Notes under the pieces: generated by a model
Seen by the model: the letters and a program-made list of their open reading frames with translations, nothing else
What the model was told of the DNA's origin: nothing
The model's database searches: none
From: Neocallimastix lanati (nom. inval.)
Lineage: Eukaryota > Neocallimastigomycota > Neocallimastigomycetes > Neocallimastigales > Neocallimastigaceae
Direction of reading: 5' to 3'
DNA length: 64,000 bases
Assembly (NCBI GenBank): GCA_016946835.1
Contig: JACVTC010000052.1
Coordinates: 96,001-160,000, forward strand
Made by a program: the position numbers and the translations under genes
Part shown: positions 9,685-20,431 of the stretch, one piece after another
How positions within the stretch are numbered: the stretch's first letter is position 1
How the letters are laid out: the number at the start of each line of letters is the position of its first letter

Positions 9685-11526
9685 TTAAAATATATTACTT
9701 TTTATGGAATGTTCCATATTCTTCAATTCTAATTTAATATTCATATATTCTTTTTGACTCTCATTTTGATGATTTTTAATCCAATTAATAGTAGATTTAA
9801 TTTTTTTCTCAAAGTTATTAAAACTACTCTTTCTAATTTTTGATTTAATATTTGGATCATTAAGTAGTGTAAGAAGATTGGAAGCATACATTTCAAGATT
9901 ATATCGAGTTCTTATTCTTAATATTTCAATTTTATCTTCTTCTTTATATTTTTCTGCATCATTAATAATTTGCTCCTTTTTTTCATTTGATAATACTTCT
10001 TTATTATAATCAATCTTAATTTTACTATACTTTCCTGTGGAGATATCCGTTGCAGAAGCATTTAAAATTCCATTTTCATCAATATTAAATGTTATTTTAA
10101 TTTTGGGTTTACCATGACTTGATGGTGAAATATCAGTTAATTTAAATTCTCCTAATAAATTATTTCCTTTAGTAAGTAAACGTTCTCCTTCATAAACTTT
10201 GCAACAAATACCTGTTTGATTATCTCTCATAGTAGTAAAAACTTTACTTTTACTTGTTGGTATTGGTGTATTACTCTCTATAAGGGGATACATAATTCCT
10301 TCGTTAACTTCAACACCTAAAGAAAAAGGGATTTTTTCATTTAATACTATATCATTAATTTTATCTGAATTTATTCCTGAAAGATAAGCTGAAAGAATTG
10401 TTGCTCCTTGAGCTACTGCTTCTTCAGAATTAATATTCTTACTTAAATCTTTTCTATCGAAGTATTCAGAAATTAAAGATTGAATCTTTGGAATTCGACA
10501 AGAACCACCTACTAATACTATTTTATGAATATCTGATTTCTTTAAACCAGAATCCTTAATTACATTATCAAATGGCTTGATAATTCTTTTAAATAAATCC
10601 ATATTTATTTCTTCGAATTTACTTCGTGTAATACTAGAATTGAAATCAATACTATCATAAAGTCTATCAATATAAATCTTTCCTTTTTGTGAAGAAGACA
10701 GTTTATGCTTTATAGATTCACATTTTGCTTTTAAACGACGCATTGCTTTTGGATTTGTGGTAAGATCAATTTTAAATTTCTCTTGAAATTCTTTTACAAA
10801 ATAATCTACTAATCGATTATCAAAATCATCACCACCAAGATGAGTATCACCTGAAGAGGCTAAAACTTCAAATTTTTTATTATTTACATTTAAAAGAGTA
10901 ACATCAAAGGTACCACCTCCAAGATCTACTACTAAAATATTTATATTATCATTTGGTTTTAATTTATCAAAACCATAAGCAATAGCAGCTGCAGTAGGTT
11001 CATTCACAATACGTAAAATATTTAAACCTGCAATTTCACCAGCTTTTTTAGTAGCTTCACGTTGAGCATTGTTGAAGAAGGCAGGCACTGTGATAACAGC
11101 ATTCGTTACTTCTTGACCTATGTAATATTCAGCAATTTCTTTCATTTTTGAGAGTATCATAGCTGATATTTCTTCAGGACTAAAATCTTTAATTTCATTT
11201 TTATAATTTACTTGAATATATGGTTTTCCGTTATTTTTTTCAATTACCTTAAAAGGCCATCGTTTTATATCGGATTGAAGTACTTCATCAATAAAAACTT
11301 TTCCCATCATACGTTTAACACTAGAAATAGTATTTTCAGGATCGATTTTAGCGTTTTCAAAAACATCTTCACCAACAAGTAGTTCATCACTAGTAAAACT
11401 AACACAAGAAGGTGTTGTACGATTTCCATAATTATTTGCAATGATTTCTACACGATCATTTTCCCAAATTCCTACACATGAATATGTAGTTCCTAAATCA
11501 ATACCAATAGTACAACCTTCTGTCAT
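9685..11526 (-). CDS. Hsp70-family chaperone, full length
   Basis: 613 residues, intronless. The N-terminal ATPase domain (about 1-385) has all three Hsp70 signatures: GIDLGTTYS (8-16), VVDLGGGTFDV (199-209) and VLVGGSCRIPKIQ (337-349). The substrate-binding domain follows (about 395-505, with FSLGVEVNEG and NIDENGILNASATD), then a helical lid. The ATP-driven peptide-binding cycle should be intact. The C-terminus ends in EHSIKSNIF rather than the cytosolic EEVD, and there is no ER signal or KDEL-type tail, so it is probably cytosolic but not a TPR-cochaperone client. The linker (DIVLNEKIPFS) departs from the usual DLLLLDV. The start ATG is immediately upstream of the first signature. Nearly identical to 23372-25300. 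It faces a decayed plus-strand copy across a palindromic spacer. No clear heat-shock elements are seen. Confidence 0.95.
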   Translation of the reverse strand: MTEGCTIGIDLGTTYSCVGIWENDRVEIIANNYGNRTTPSCVSFTSDELLVGEDVFENAKIDPENTISSVKRMMGKVFIDEVLQSDIKRWPFKVIEKNNGKPYIQVNYKNEIKDFSPEEISAMILSKMKEIAEYYIGQEVTNAVITVPAFFNNAQREATKKAGEIAGLNILRIVNEPTAAAIAYGFDKLKPNDNINILVVDLGGGTFDVTLLNVNNKKFEVLASSGDTHLGGDDFDNRLVDYFVKEFQEKFKIDLTTNPKAMRRLKAKCESIKHKLSSSQKGKIYIDRLYDSIDFNSSITRSKFEEINMDLFKRIIKPFDNVIKDSGLKKSDIHKIVLVGGSCRIPKIQSLISEYFDRKDLSKNINSEEAVAQGATILSAYLSGINSDKINDIVLNEKIPFSLGVEVNEGIMYPLIESNTPIPTSKSKVFTTMRDNQTGICCKVYEGERLLTKGNNLLGEFKLTDISPSSHGKPKIKITFNIDENGILNASATDISTGKYSKIKIDYNKEVLSNEKKEQIINDAEKYKEEDKIEILRIRTRYNLEMYASNLLTLLNDPNIKSKIRKSSFNNFEKKIKSTINWIKNHQNESQKEYMNIKLELKNMEHSIKSNIF

Positions 11527-12664
11527 ATCTTTCTCCTATCTTTTTTTTTTTTTTTTTTTTTTTTTAAATATCTTATTACTTATTATTAAATATTATTAGT
11601 ATTATTAATTTTATTTTATTTTATTTTATTGTGTTTTATTTAAATTATTATATTTTATTAGTTATGGTATAATTAAATAAGAATAAATAAATATTCAATT
11701 GTAGTTAATTTATTGATTAGATATTAATATCTATTTACTTATTTAAACTTATTAATATCTAAAAATTAAAAAAAAAAAAAAAAAACAAAAGAAAAATTTA
11801 AAAATTTTTTATTGATATATTTATTATATCAATAAATTTTTATGTCTGAAATTTTTATGTCTAAATTTTTTTTCATAAATATCAAAAAAATAATATAAAA
11901 AAAGGAAATAATAAAATTGATTTAATTTATTTTAAATTTTATTTCTTTTTTTTTTTTTTTTTTATTGTATTTTATTTTTTTTTTTTTTTAGTTCTTTTTA
12001 ACATATATTCATAATCTTAAAAAAAAAAATTACAATCAATAATATTAATAACTATTAATATTCTTATTATTTTTAATATTTATATTTTTTATTTATTGGT
12101 AAAGAAAAGTTTATTTATTAATTTAATAATAATAATATAATTATTATTATAATTATGTATATATATTATATTATCATATTAAATAATTAAATGAAAATAT
12201 AAATATATATTAATATTATAATATTAATATATTAATATATAATATTATAATATTTTTATTTTTATATATATTCTTGTTATTTATAAATTAATAACAAGAA
12301 TATATATAAAAATAAAATTAAAAAAATGGAAATAAAAAAAAAAAAAATAAAAAAATAAAAATTTAAAATAAATTAATTCAATTATATTATTTCCTATTTT
12401 ATATTATTTTTTAATATATTAAGAAATAAAAATTAAAATAATATAGCAATAAATTTTTTTCAAATTTTTTTTTTTAGTAATAAATAATTTAAAATGAATA
12501 ATGATATAAATACGTTAATAAGAATTAGCTATAATTAAACATTTATTTATACTTATTTAATTATATCATATCCTATAAAATATAACAAAATAAAATAAAT
12601 AATAATATTTAATATTAATTAATAGGATATTAAAAAAAAAAAAATAATAAAAAGATAGGATATA
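11527..12664. repeat. Palindromic intergenic spacer between head-to-head Hsp70 copies
   Basis: Sequence going right from the minus-strand Hsp70 start (CTCCTATCTTTTT, AAATATTATT, TATAATTAAATAAG, AATAAAT) reappears in reverse complement going left from the plus-strand pseudogene. Inner arms such as TTTAATTTATTTTAAATTTT at about 11928 and its inverse at about 12360 also match. The centre is near 12150. The same palindrome, diverged, occurs at 25301-26525. Confidence 0.7.
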
Positions 12665-13112
12665 AAAATGCATTGATTTAGGAACTACATATTCTTATAT
12701 AAGAATTTAGGAAAATGGCCATATAGAAATTATTGCAAATAATAGGAGAAATCATACAACATTTTCTTGTATTACTTTTACTAGTGATTAGCAACTTGAT
12801 AGTGATGAAACTATAGAGTATCCTAAATGCTATTTTTAGTTTTAAAGTACGATGGGTTAAATTTTTTTGAAATACTCCAATAATTATCCTTTAAGGTAAT
12901 TGAAAAAAAAAAAATTCAACGGAAAATAATATATTCAAGTGAATAATAAAAATAAAATTAAAGATTTTAATCCTGAAGAAATATCAGCTTTAATACTCTC
13001 AAAAATGAAAGAAATTGCTAAGATTAAATAGGTCAAAAAGTAATGAATGCAGTTATCACAGTGCCTGCCTACTTCAACAATGCTCAACGTAAAGTTACTA
13101 AAAAAGAAAATT
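12665..13112 (+). pseudogene. Decayed Hsp70 N-terminal copy
   Basis: Reads [12 protein letters not shown], stop, HIEIIANNR and later NPEEISALILSKMKEIA, AVITVPAYFNNAQRKVTKK, with stops, frameshifts and a deletion of the SVKRMMG-to-WPF region. Homology ends near residue 160 of Hsp70, just before AGEIAGLNI. It is head-to-head with the intact gene ending at 11526. A matching relic stands in the same place beside the second intact gene. Confidence 0.85.
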
Positions 13113-13488
13113 AATAATAAACAAACAAACAAATAATTTTTTAATTTACAGCCGCAACTATTACGAACTTTAATCTTTATTTATTTATTCATTTATTAAT
13201 TAAATGAATATCTTTTTTTTTTTAAAAAAATTTATTAAAAAAAAATAATAAATATTATTTGTCCAATTAAAATATAATAATATTTTAAATAGTAACATAA
13301 AATAAAAATTAATATTCAAAATAAAGTGTATAAATAAAATCAGAAAAAAGTTCATATACAACGAACCTAATCTCCATATCACTTATTCTGGATTAGGGTT
13401 TGAACTGACTATCCAAAAATATAATTAATATAAATTTTTGGTTTGTTATTTTAAATTTAATCTCTTTATTTATTTATTTATTTATTTA

Positions 13489-13519
<31 letters not shown>

Positions 13520-14126
13520 AAAAAATAAATAAATAGCCAATAACAGAAAAGAAATTATTGATTTTATTTTTGATGTTTGAACTTTTATTACTTTTCAATA
13601 TAATTTATCAAATAATTGAAATTTAAACTTTTCCAACTCCCAATATACGTCAAATGGTAGAAACAAATTTAGTTTGGATCTTATTATATAAGAATTTATT
13701 ATAAAATTAAAGATTGAAGATTTTAAATTGAACTCTTGTAAATTTTTTTCTAATTATATAACTATAATAATTAAATCTTTGAAATATATCGTAAAAAAAA
13801 ATAAACAATGATTATAAAATTTATTGTTGTATTTTTGCAACAAATAACAAAAATAATTATTCTATACAATTGTATACATTTGTATACATTTGTATAGAAT
13901 AAATAAAATGTAATTCTTTTAATTTTGTTATTTTATTATTATTATTATTTATTATTTATTATTTTGTGTGGTTGTTTAAAACTTGTCGTCTTTCAAATAA
14001 ATATATAATAAATGTTTTAGAAGGATATTTTCTTTTTTTATTTAATTAAAAAAATTTAAATTATTATTATTTTTTTTAATATTATAAATAATTAAATATT
14101 ATAAAAAATTAAAATAAATTTTATAC
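13113..14126. other. AT-rich intergenic DNA with a small palindrome
   Basis: Includes a T run at 13491-13515, mildly G+C-richer unrecognised stretches at 13340-13425 and 13560-13700, and a short inverted repeat at 13860-13902. In that repeat ATTCTATACAATTGTATAC is mirrored by GTATACATTTGTATAGAAT. This is the region upstream of the ankyrin gene; no promoter element can be named. Confidence 0.55.
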
Positions 14127-16172
14127 ATGACCCAAATAAATATTAATTCAAATACATCTTCCATAGATGAGAATAAAAACCTCAAAATAAAAAAAAAAGT
14201 AAAAAAAAGAAAATCAAAATGTTTAAAAATTGAACCATCCAAAATAAAGTTAAATAAGACTTTTGTAGATTCATTTATCAATGTTATTGATAGTAAAAAT
14301 ATCAAAGAACTCGAAAAATTGAATAGAAATATTAATATAAATAATAATAATGAAAAAGATGTTATTTATACGTTGTATAATAAAAAATTACTTACCGTTG
14401 AACGACTTCAATTCCTAATGAAATACGGTAATTTCAATGTATCATCTAATTTGATAAAAATATTAATAAAAAACAGCGAAATATCTTTACTTAACATTAT
14501 TTGTAGTTATTTAAAATTCTTTGATAATGATTTCATTCTACAATTACTGTTTTATTATAAAAATAAAGTCACAATATCGACAATAGATTTTAATCAACAA
14601 ATTTCAAATGACAAATTTAAAATTTTAATAAATACTGAATATCCATACTCTCTATTGAATATTGTATTTAGAAATAATATTAACATATATTTAACGAATG
14701 AGTGTAAGAAAAAAGAAATAAATATGTACATTATAAAATATTTAATTGACCATGGATTAAATATAAATAAAAGCGAAGAATGTGGCAATACCCCATTCTT
14801 TAATGCATGTGAAAATGGCAATGAAAAAGTAATTAAATATCTAGTTAAACGTGGAGCAGATATCAATAAATGTAATAAATTTGAGGAAACTCCAATATTT
14901 AAAGCTTGCTTGGGTGGAAATGAAGCCATAGTAAAATATTTAGTGGAACAGGGAGCCGATATCAATAAAGCTAGTAAATATGGTGAAACTCCATTATTTA
15001 AAGCTTGCTATAGTGGAAATATAGCAGTAGTAAAATGTTTGGTGGAACATGGAGCAGATGTAAATAAAGCCAATAATAATGACTTTACTCCATTATTTAG
15101 TGCATGTAAAGGGAGAAATAAAGCCGTAATAAAATATTTAGTTGAACAAGGAGCCAATATCAATAAAATAAATAAATATGGTGAAACTCCATTAATTATT
15201 GAATGTAAAAAAGGAAATGAAGCCATAGCAAAGTTTTTGGTTGAACAAGGAGCCGGTATAAATAATAAAAAAAGTAATGGGGAAACACCATTATTTGAAG
15301 CTTGTAATAGTGGCAATCTAGCCCTAGTAAAACATTTAATTGAACAAGGGGCAGCGGTGGATGAAACAAATGAAAATGGTATGACTCCCTTTTTTTATGC
15401 TTGTAGAAGTGGAAATGAAACATTGGTCAAGTATTTAGTAGAACAGGGTGCTGATATCAATAAAGAAAGTGATTTTGGCGACACGCCAATATTTCTGGCC
15501 ATTCATAATAAAAATGAAGCCGTTCTAAAATTTTTAGTAGAGCATGGAGCCGATATAAATAAAGAAAATGAACAAGAGGAAACCGCACTTTTTGAAGCAT
15601 GTAGAGATGGAACGGAAGCCATGGTCAAATATTTAGTGGAGCATGGAGCCGATATAAATAAAGAAAATGATCAAAAAGAAACCCCACTATTTGAAGCATG
15701 TAGAGAGGGAAATGAAGTCATCGTCAAATATTTAGTGGAACAAGGAGCTAGTGTTAATCAAATCAGTATATCCAACGAAACCCCCATTTTTGAAGCTTGT
15801 AGAGTGGAAAGTGAAGCCAAATTAAGGTATTTAGTGGAGCATGGAGCCAATGTAAATCAAGAAAATGAATACAAGGAAACCCCTATTTTTGAAGCGTGTA
15901 GATGTGAAGATGATGCCCTAGTAAAATATTTAGTGGAACATGGAGCTAATGTAAATCAAAAAAATGAATCCAAGGAAACCCCCATTTTTGAAGCGTGTAA
16001 ATATGAAAATGATGACCTAGTAAAATATTTAGTGGAACATGGAGCCACAATAAATCTAAAAGATGAAGATGGTCATACCCCATTATATTATGCCTGTGAA
16101 GGATATAATGAAGATTTGGTACAATATTTAATTAAAAATGGAGCAAAAAGGTGTAAAAATTATTTTTTTTAA
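14127..16172 (+). CDS. Ankyrin-repeat protein (14 repeats)
   Basis: 681 residues, intronless. A Lys-rich N-terminal tail (about 20-45, KKKVKKRKSK) could act as a nuclear signal. A helical region without clear repeats covers about 45-205. From about 207 come a half repeat and 14 tandem 33-residue ankyrin repeats of the form xETPLFEACxxGNEAxVKYLVEHGADINK, ending in a capping repeat (GHTPLYYACEGY). Repeats 9-13 are the most alike (KETPIFEACR), which indicates recent internal expansion. Ankyrin arrays mediate protein-protein binding; the partner cannot be told. There is no signal peptide or catalytic domain. The repeats closely resemble those of the broken gene at 17802-18484. The first ATG is used; it directly follows AT-rich leader sequence. 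Confidence 0.93.
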   Translation: MTQININSNTSSIDENKNLKIKKKVKKRKSKCLKIEPSKIKLNKTFVDSFINVIDSKNIKELEKLNRNININNNNEKDVIYTLYNKKLLTVERLQFLMKYGNFNVSSNLIKILIKNSEISLLNIICSYLKFFDNDFILQLLFYYKNKVTISTIDFNQQISNDKFKILINTEYPYSLLNIVFRNNINIYLTNECKKKEINMYIIKYLIDHGLNINKSEECGNTPFFNACENGNEKVIKYLVKRGADINKCNKFEETPIFKACLGGNEAIVKYLVEQGADINKASKYGETPLFKACYSGNIAVVKCLVEHGADVNKANNNDFTPLFSACKGRNKAVIKYLVEQGANINKINKYGETPLIIECKKGNEAIAKFLVEQGAGINNKKSNGETPLFEACNSGNLALVKHLIEQGAAVDETNENGMTPFFYACRSGNETLVKYLVEQGADINKESDFGDTPIFLAIHNKNEAVLKFLVEHGADINKENEQEETALFEACRDGTEAMVKYLVEHGADINKENDQKETPLFEACREGNEVIVKYLVEQGASVNQISISNETPIFEACRVESEAKLRYLVEHGANVNQENEYKETPIFEACRCEDDALVKYLVEHGANVNQKNESKETPIFEACKYENDDLVKYLVEHGATINLKDEDGHTPLYYACEGYNEDLVQYLIKNGAKRCKNYFF

Positions 16173-16316
16173 AAAAAAAAAACTAAGAAAAAGAAACAAA
16201 AAATATATATTATTAAAAATAAAAATGATATGGATATAGACGTAGACACGGGCATAGACATATAAAATGAAAATTAAACTATTAAAAAAAATATCATAAA
16301 ATAAAATTAATAATAA

Positions 16317-16660
16317 AATAAAATAAAATAATTATAAACATTTGATATGACTTATTTATACTATTTTTGAACCAAAAAAAAAAAAAAAAAAATATAGAAA
16401 TAATATTATCTTAATTGTATAATATTTTAAAGTTCGAATACTCCTTCGACAAGATTACACAAATCATCAATGTCAATTTAAGGTTTTAACAAAATAAAAT
16501 AAACTAATTATAAACATTTGATATGACTTATTCATACTATTTTTGAACCAAAAAAAAAAAAATATAGAAATAATATTATCTTAATTGTATAATATTTTAA
16601 AGTTCGAATACTCCTTCGACAAGATTACACAAATCATCAATGTCTATTTAAGGATTAACA
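16317..16660. repeat. Tandem duplication of about 170 bp
   Basis: Two copies (about 16317-16487 and 16494-16657) share TTTGATATGACTTATT, AAGTTCGAATACTCCTTCGA and CAAATCATCAATGTC with few changes. They lie just downstream of the ankyrin gene. AGTTCGAATAC resembles a pol III B box, but no A box is placed correctly. Confidence 0.85.
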
Positions 16661-17228
16661 ACATGTTTAACTCAGAATTTTAAAAGATCATATACCATCT
16701 ATGGTAACCAACCAGATTTCAAAAAAAAAAAAATTTTTTTAAATTTTTTTTAACTCACAAAATTCTTTTTATTTATTTATAAATTCAATAAATTCAATAA
16801 ATAAAATATTTTCATAAAATTATATATAAATAACATATGTATAAATAAAAGAATTTCTTTTTTTTTTTTTTTTCTTATCCAACATTATTAATTAAAAAAA
16901 AGTTTTTTTTTTATTTTTTTTTTAAAATATTTTTTTTATATAAACTTTATTAATGATAAAATTTATTATTGTTAAAATTCCCAAAAAGAATTCTTTTTAA
17001 AAAAAGTTCTTAAATAGTTTAATAACTCTTTTTTATTCATATTATAAAACATAAATTTACGTAGCAATAATATTAATTACATATATTTATGTTATAAACA
17101 AAAATCATATGAACATATTATTTATTAATAATGTAAAAATATTTATTAATAAGGTTAAATTTTTATCCTTTGAACAATCATTTAATGTTGATATACCGGA
17201 TATCTTAATGATTATCTCTTGGATCGTT
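16661..17228. other. AT-rich noncoding DNA
   Basis: A/T homopolymers and short palindromic AT sequence. The part after 17155 (TTTGAACAATCATTTAATGT) has slightly higher G+C. No feature is recognised. Confidence 0.6.
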
Positions 17229-17480
17229 TTAAAGAAATTCTATTTTATATTTTAAATAAGCGATAAATTTAGATTTGGCCTTAGCGGTGTTTTTATTAAT
17301 GATCTCTACTGAAAAGTTTATAGATTCAGAACTACGATAGAAAGAAAGATCAGGATCATGATCTAGATCTTTTTCTTTGGATAGATCAAAACCTGCAGTT
17401 TTCATTACAAGCATAACACATTTTATTAATACCAAATGATATTTCACTTTTTTTTTGAACCTATGCATGTTTATTCTCTC
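17229..17480 (-). pseudogene. Unrecognised coding fragment near a LINE relic
   Basis: A 79-codon minus-strand frame with fairly balanced composition (AGFDLSKEKDLDHDPDLSFY, then SESINFSVEIINKNTAKAKS). I do not recognise it. It lies 3' of a reverse-transcriptase fragment on the same strand and may belong to the same dead element. Confidence 0.35.
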
Positions 17481-17539
17481 TTTCTAGAAAATAGTCCATT
17501 AACGTTTTTCGATGGAGCAACCAAGAAATGATATTATTT

Positions 17540-17720
17540 GTAAATAAGTTATCACAATATTTTAATTTCATTGATTTTTATGCCATAATGATCACAGTTT
17601 TGTAGAATGTTATTAATGAAAATATTACAAAGGATAAGTAGAGTGGAAAATCTTGACGTATACCACAATGATATGCATGAGCTTTCGAAGTAAAGTAAAA
17701 GGTTAATAAGGAATATTATA
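17540..17720 (-). pseudogene. LINE reverse transcriptase motif-B fragment
   Basis: Two minus frames joined by one frameshift read AYHCGIRQDFPL and then LLILCNIFINNILQNCDHYG. This matches the conserved G(V/I)RQGDPLSPLLFNIFIND block of non-LTR reverse transcriptases (fingers/palm, just before the catalytic aspartates). It is only about 60 residues long and broken. It is probably related to the LINE relics at 5500-6310 and 48845-51300. Confidence 0.6.
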
Positions 17721-17801
17721 TGTATATAATGTATATTTGATATTGTAAAACATATTAAAAACATTATAAATAGAAAAGAAGCCGCAAAAAGGTTTTTTTT
17801 T

Positions 17802-18484
17802 TTAGTATACTGCTCCATGTTTCACTAAAAATTTCTTCATTACTCTAGTTTTATTTTCACTATGAAAATGGAGTTTGACAAATGTTAATAGAGTTTCACC
17901 ATATTTATTTTTTTTATTCACATTTGCACCATTTTTAATTAAATATTTTACTATAGTTTTATTTCCTTCTTTACAAGCTTCAAATAATGGAGTTTCACCA
18001 TATTTGTTTAATCCATTTATATCTGTTCCAAATTCAACTAAATATTTTACTATTGCTTTATTTTTATTTCCACATGCTTCAAACAATGGGGTTTCACCAT
18101 CTTCATTTGTTTTATTTATATCTGCTCCATGTTCAACTAAATATTTTACCATGGCTTCATTTCCATTTTTACATGCTTTAAATAATGGAGTTTCACCATC
18201 ATTTCTATTTTTATTTACATCTGCACCGTGTTCAACTAAATATTTTACTATTGCTTCATTTCCACTTTCACATGCAAAAAATAATGGGGTACTAGAATTA
18301 TCTTTAGTTTCATTTATATTTGCATCATTCTCAACTAAATCTTTTACTATTGCTTCATTTCCATTTTCACATGCTTTAAATAGTGGTGGTTTCACCATAA
18401 TTACGTGCTTTATTTACATCTGCTCCAAGTTCAATTAAATATTTTACTACGGCTTCATTTCCACTTTTACATGATTCAAATAAT
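17802..18484 (-). pseudogene. Ankyrin-repeat pseudogene, 5'-truncated
   Basis: The minus strand encodes seven ankyrin repeats of the same subtype as the intact gene (GETPLFKACKNGNEAMVKYL, VEHGADINKTNEDGE). An extra base at about 18398 (GAAACCACCACTATT where GAAACCCCACTATT is expected) shifts the frame between the first and second repeats. The 5' end is cut abruptly at 18484, where sequence switches to Hsp70 in a different frame. The intact frame from 18398 ends at the stop at 17802. The non-repeat N-terminal half of the family is missing. Confidence 0.85.
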
Positions 18485-19168
18485 GGTGGCTAAAACTTCA
18501 AATTTTTTATTATTTACATTTAAAAGAGTAACATCAAAAGTACCACCTCCGAAATCTACTACTAAAATATTTTTATTATCATTTGGTTTTAATTTATCAA
18601 AACCATAAGCAATAGCAGCTGCAGTAGGTTCATTCACAATACGTAAAATATTTAAACCTGCAATTTCACCAGCTTTTTTAGTAGCTTCACGTTGAGCATT
18701 GTTGAAGAAGGCAGGCACTGTGATAACAGCATTGGTTACTTTTTGACCTATGTAATCTTCAGCAATTTCTTTCATTTTTGTGAGTATCATAGCTGATATT
18801 TCTTCAGGACTAAAATCTTTAATTTCATTTTTATATTTTACCTGAATATATGGTTTTCCGTTATTTTTTTCAATTACCTTAATAGGCCATCGTTTTATAT
18901 CGGATTGAAGTACTTCATCAATAAAATTTTTACCCATCATCCGTTTAACATTAGAAATAGTATTTTCAGGATCAATATTAGCATATTCTATAGCTTCCTC
19001 ACCAATAAGTTGTCCATCACTAGTATAAGCAATACAAGAAGGTGTTGTACGATTTCCATTATTATTTGCAATGATTTCTGGACGATCATTTTCCCAAATT
19101 CCTACACATGAATATGTAGTTCCTAAATCAATACCAATAGTATAACCTTTTGTCATTTTTATATCCAA
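18485..19168 (-). pseudogene. Hsp70 N-terminal fragment fused out of frame to ankyrin sequence
   Basis: Starts at a good ATG ([20 protein letters not shown]) and follows the intact Hsp70s without interruption through the phosphate-2 loop ([14 protein letters not shown]) to FEVLA at residue 226. It then runs into ankyrin DNA and stops after TII. This removes the second half of the NBD, the substrate domain and the lid. The frame is clean, so the recombination is recent. A short polypeptide could be made but would not fold as Hsp70. Confidence 0.9.
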
Positions 19169-19444
19169 TCTTTTATTTATATTTAATTAATATTAAATAT
19201 TATTAATATTATTTATTTTATTATACTATGTTTTATTTTATTTATTTTGATATAATTAAATAAATAAAATAATACATGTTTAGTTATAATTAATTTTTAG
19301 TATATTCATATCATTATTATTCATTTAAACTTCTTATTAATAATTAAAAAAACAAAAAAAATAATCAAAAAAAATTTTTATTAATATATTATTTATTTTA
19401 ATATCTAAAATTTTTTTGTAAAATATTAAAAAATACAAAAAATA

Positions 19445-19483
<39 letters not shown>

Positions 19484-19898
19484 AAATATTATAATGATCA
19501 ATTTATTTTTAAAAATTATATATATTTTTATTTTTAGTTCCATTTTTTATTTTTAATTTTTGTTAGTTCTTTTTAATACTTATTTATAATCAATAATATA
19601 AATATTATTATTAAAATTAATATTACTAATATATTTTTATATTATTAATATATTAACATATATTAATAATATTATTTTTTATTATCATTATATTAAATAT
19701 TATATTAAAATTTGAAATTTTAAACAAAAATATAAATATATATTTATATTATTATATTAATATATAATCTAATAAATTATTTATTATAATAAATGATTTA
19801 AATTTAAATAATAAAAAAATTAAATAAAAATAATAAAATAATTAAATATAAATAATATAATAATTAAATAATAAATAATTATGTAAATATTTTTTTTT
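19169..19898. other. Hsp70-type upstream region, AT-rich
   Basis: Begins with the same upstream sequence as the two intact Hsp70s (ATTAATATTAAATATTATTA, then TTTTGATATAATTAAATAA), so the promoter region was copied with the gene. A 40-A run lies near 19447-19480. The remainder is AT-rich palindromic sequence. Confidence 0.65.
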
Positions 19899-20027
19899 TC
19901 TAAATTTATAAATTTTTTTTTTATAGACTGAAGACTTTGGTCTTCCCCATATAGTAATATGGGTGTATGATTAACTGCCATACCAGTACGGCGTCGGCTC
20001 TCTCAACTCCCCATCTAAATTTATAAA
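19899..20027 (-). mobile_element. Retroposed small structured RNA with poly(A) tail and target-site duplication
   Basis: A perfect 14-bp direct repeat, TCTAAATTTATAAA, flanks the insert (19899-19912 and 20014-20027). On the minus strand the 101-bp insert runs from GGGGAGTTGAGAGAGCC to AGTCTAT followed by ten A. G+C is about half, against a few percent around it. It folds into three consecutive hairpins: GCCGUA-CUGG-UAUGGC (19992-19977), CCCAUAU-UACU-AUAUGGG (19963-19946) and GAAGAC-CAAA-GUCUUC (19945-19930). The first stem has a G-U wobble only on the minus strand (A-C on plus), which agrees with the tail orientation. I do not recognise the RNA; it is not a standard tRNA, 5S or U6. Confidence 0.7.
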
Positions 20028-20431
20028 AATAAAATATTTTCTTATAAATATTTTATGATAAATAATATTAATAACAAATAATAAAAAAAATTTTTTTTTT
20101 TTTCTTTTCTTTAAAAATTATAAAATAAAATAATTATTTAAAAGCTTTTTAGCCAAAAAATATAAATAATTAAATATATTTATTTAAATATTTATTAAAA
20201 TATTATATTACGAATAGAAGAAAGCGTAAACATTGAAAAAAGTGAAATGAATTGAGGAAAAGTACAAATAATAATAAACAAAAAAAAAAAATTTAATTTT
20301 TCATTTAAAAAAAAAAAAAAAAAAGATGGATAATTCTAAAGTATATGGATGTACTGAAAATAAAACTTTAAATAAATTCAAGTATTTCTTTATTACAAAA
20401 GATAAAAAGGAAATTTAAAAATATGAAAGTT
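20028..20431. other. AT-rich DNA with a dispersed repeat segment
   Basis: About 20210-20335 (GAAAAAAGTGAAATGAATTG, GATGGATAATTC) has a diverged counterpart at 38295-38400 (GAAATAAGTGAAACTAATCG, AAAGATAATTC). No gene is seen. Confidence 0.5.

Noticed and set aside
11527-11800. Heat-shock elements upstream of Hsp70
   Set aside because: I found no run of three alternating GAA/TTC units; isolated TTC or GAA triplets are expected by chance.
13340-13425. tRNA-like GGGTTTGAACTGAC
   Set aside because: No matching A box, acceptor stem or cloverleaf could be built.
14594-15423. Minus-strand open frames inside the ankyrin gene
   Set aside because: Shadows created by the regular 33-codon repeat; the plus frame is clearly the coding one.
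19928-19945. CTGAAGA matching the hammerhead ribozyme CUGANGA core
   Set aside because: It lacks the GAAA core strand and correct stems, and the RNA strand of this element is the opposite one.
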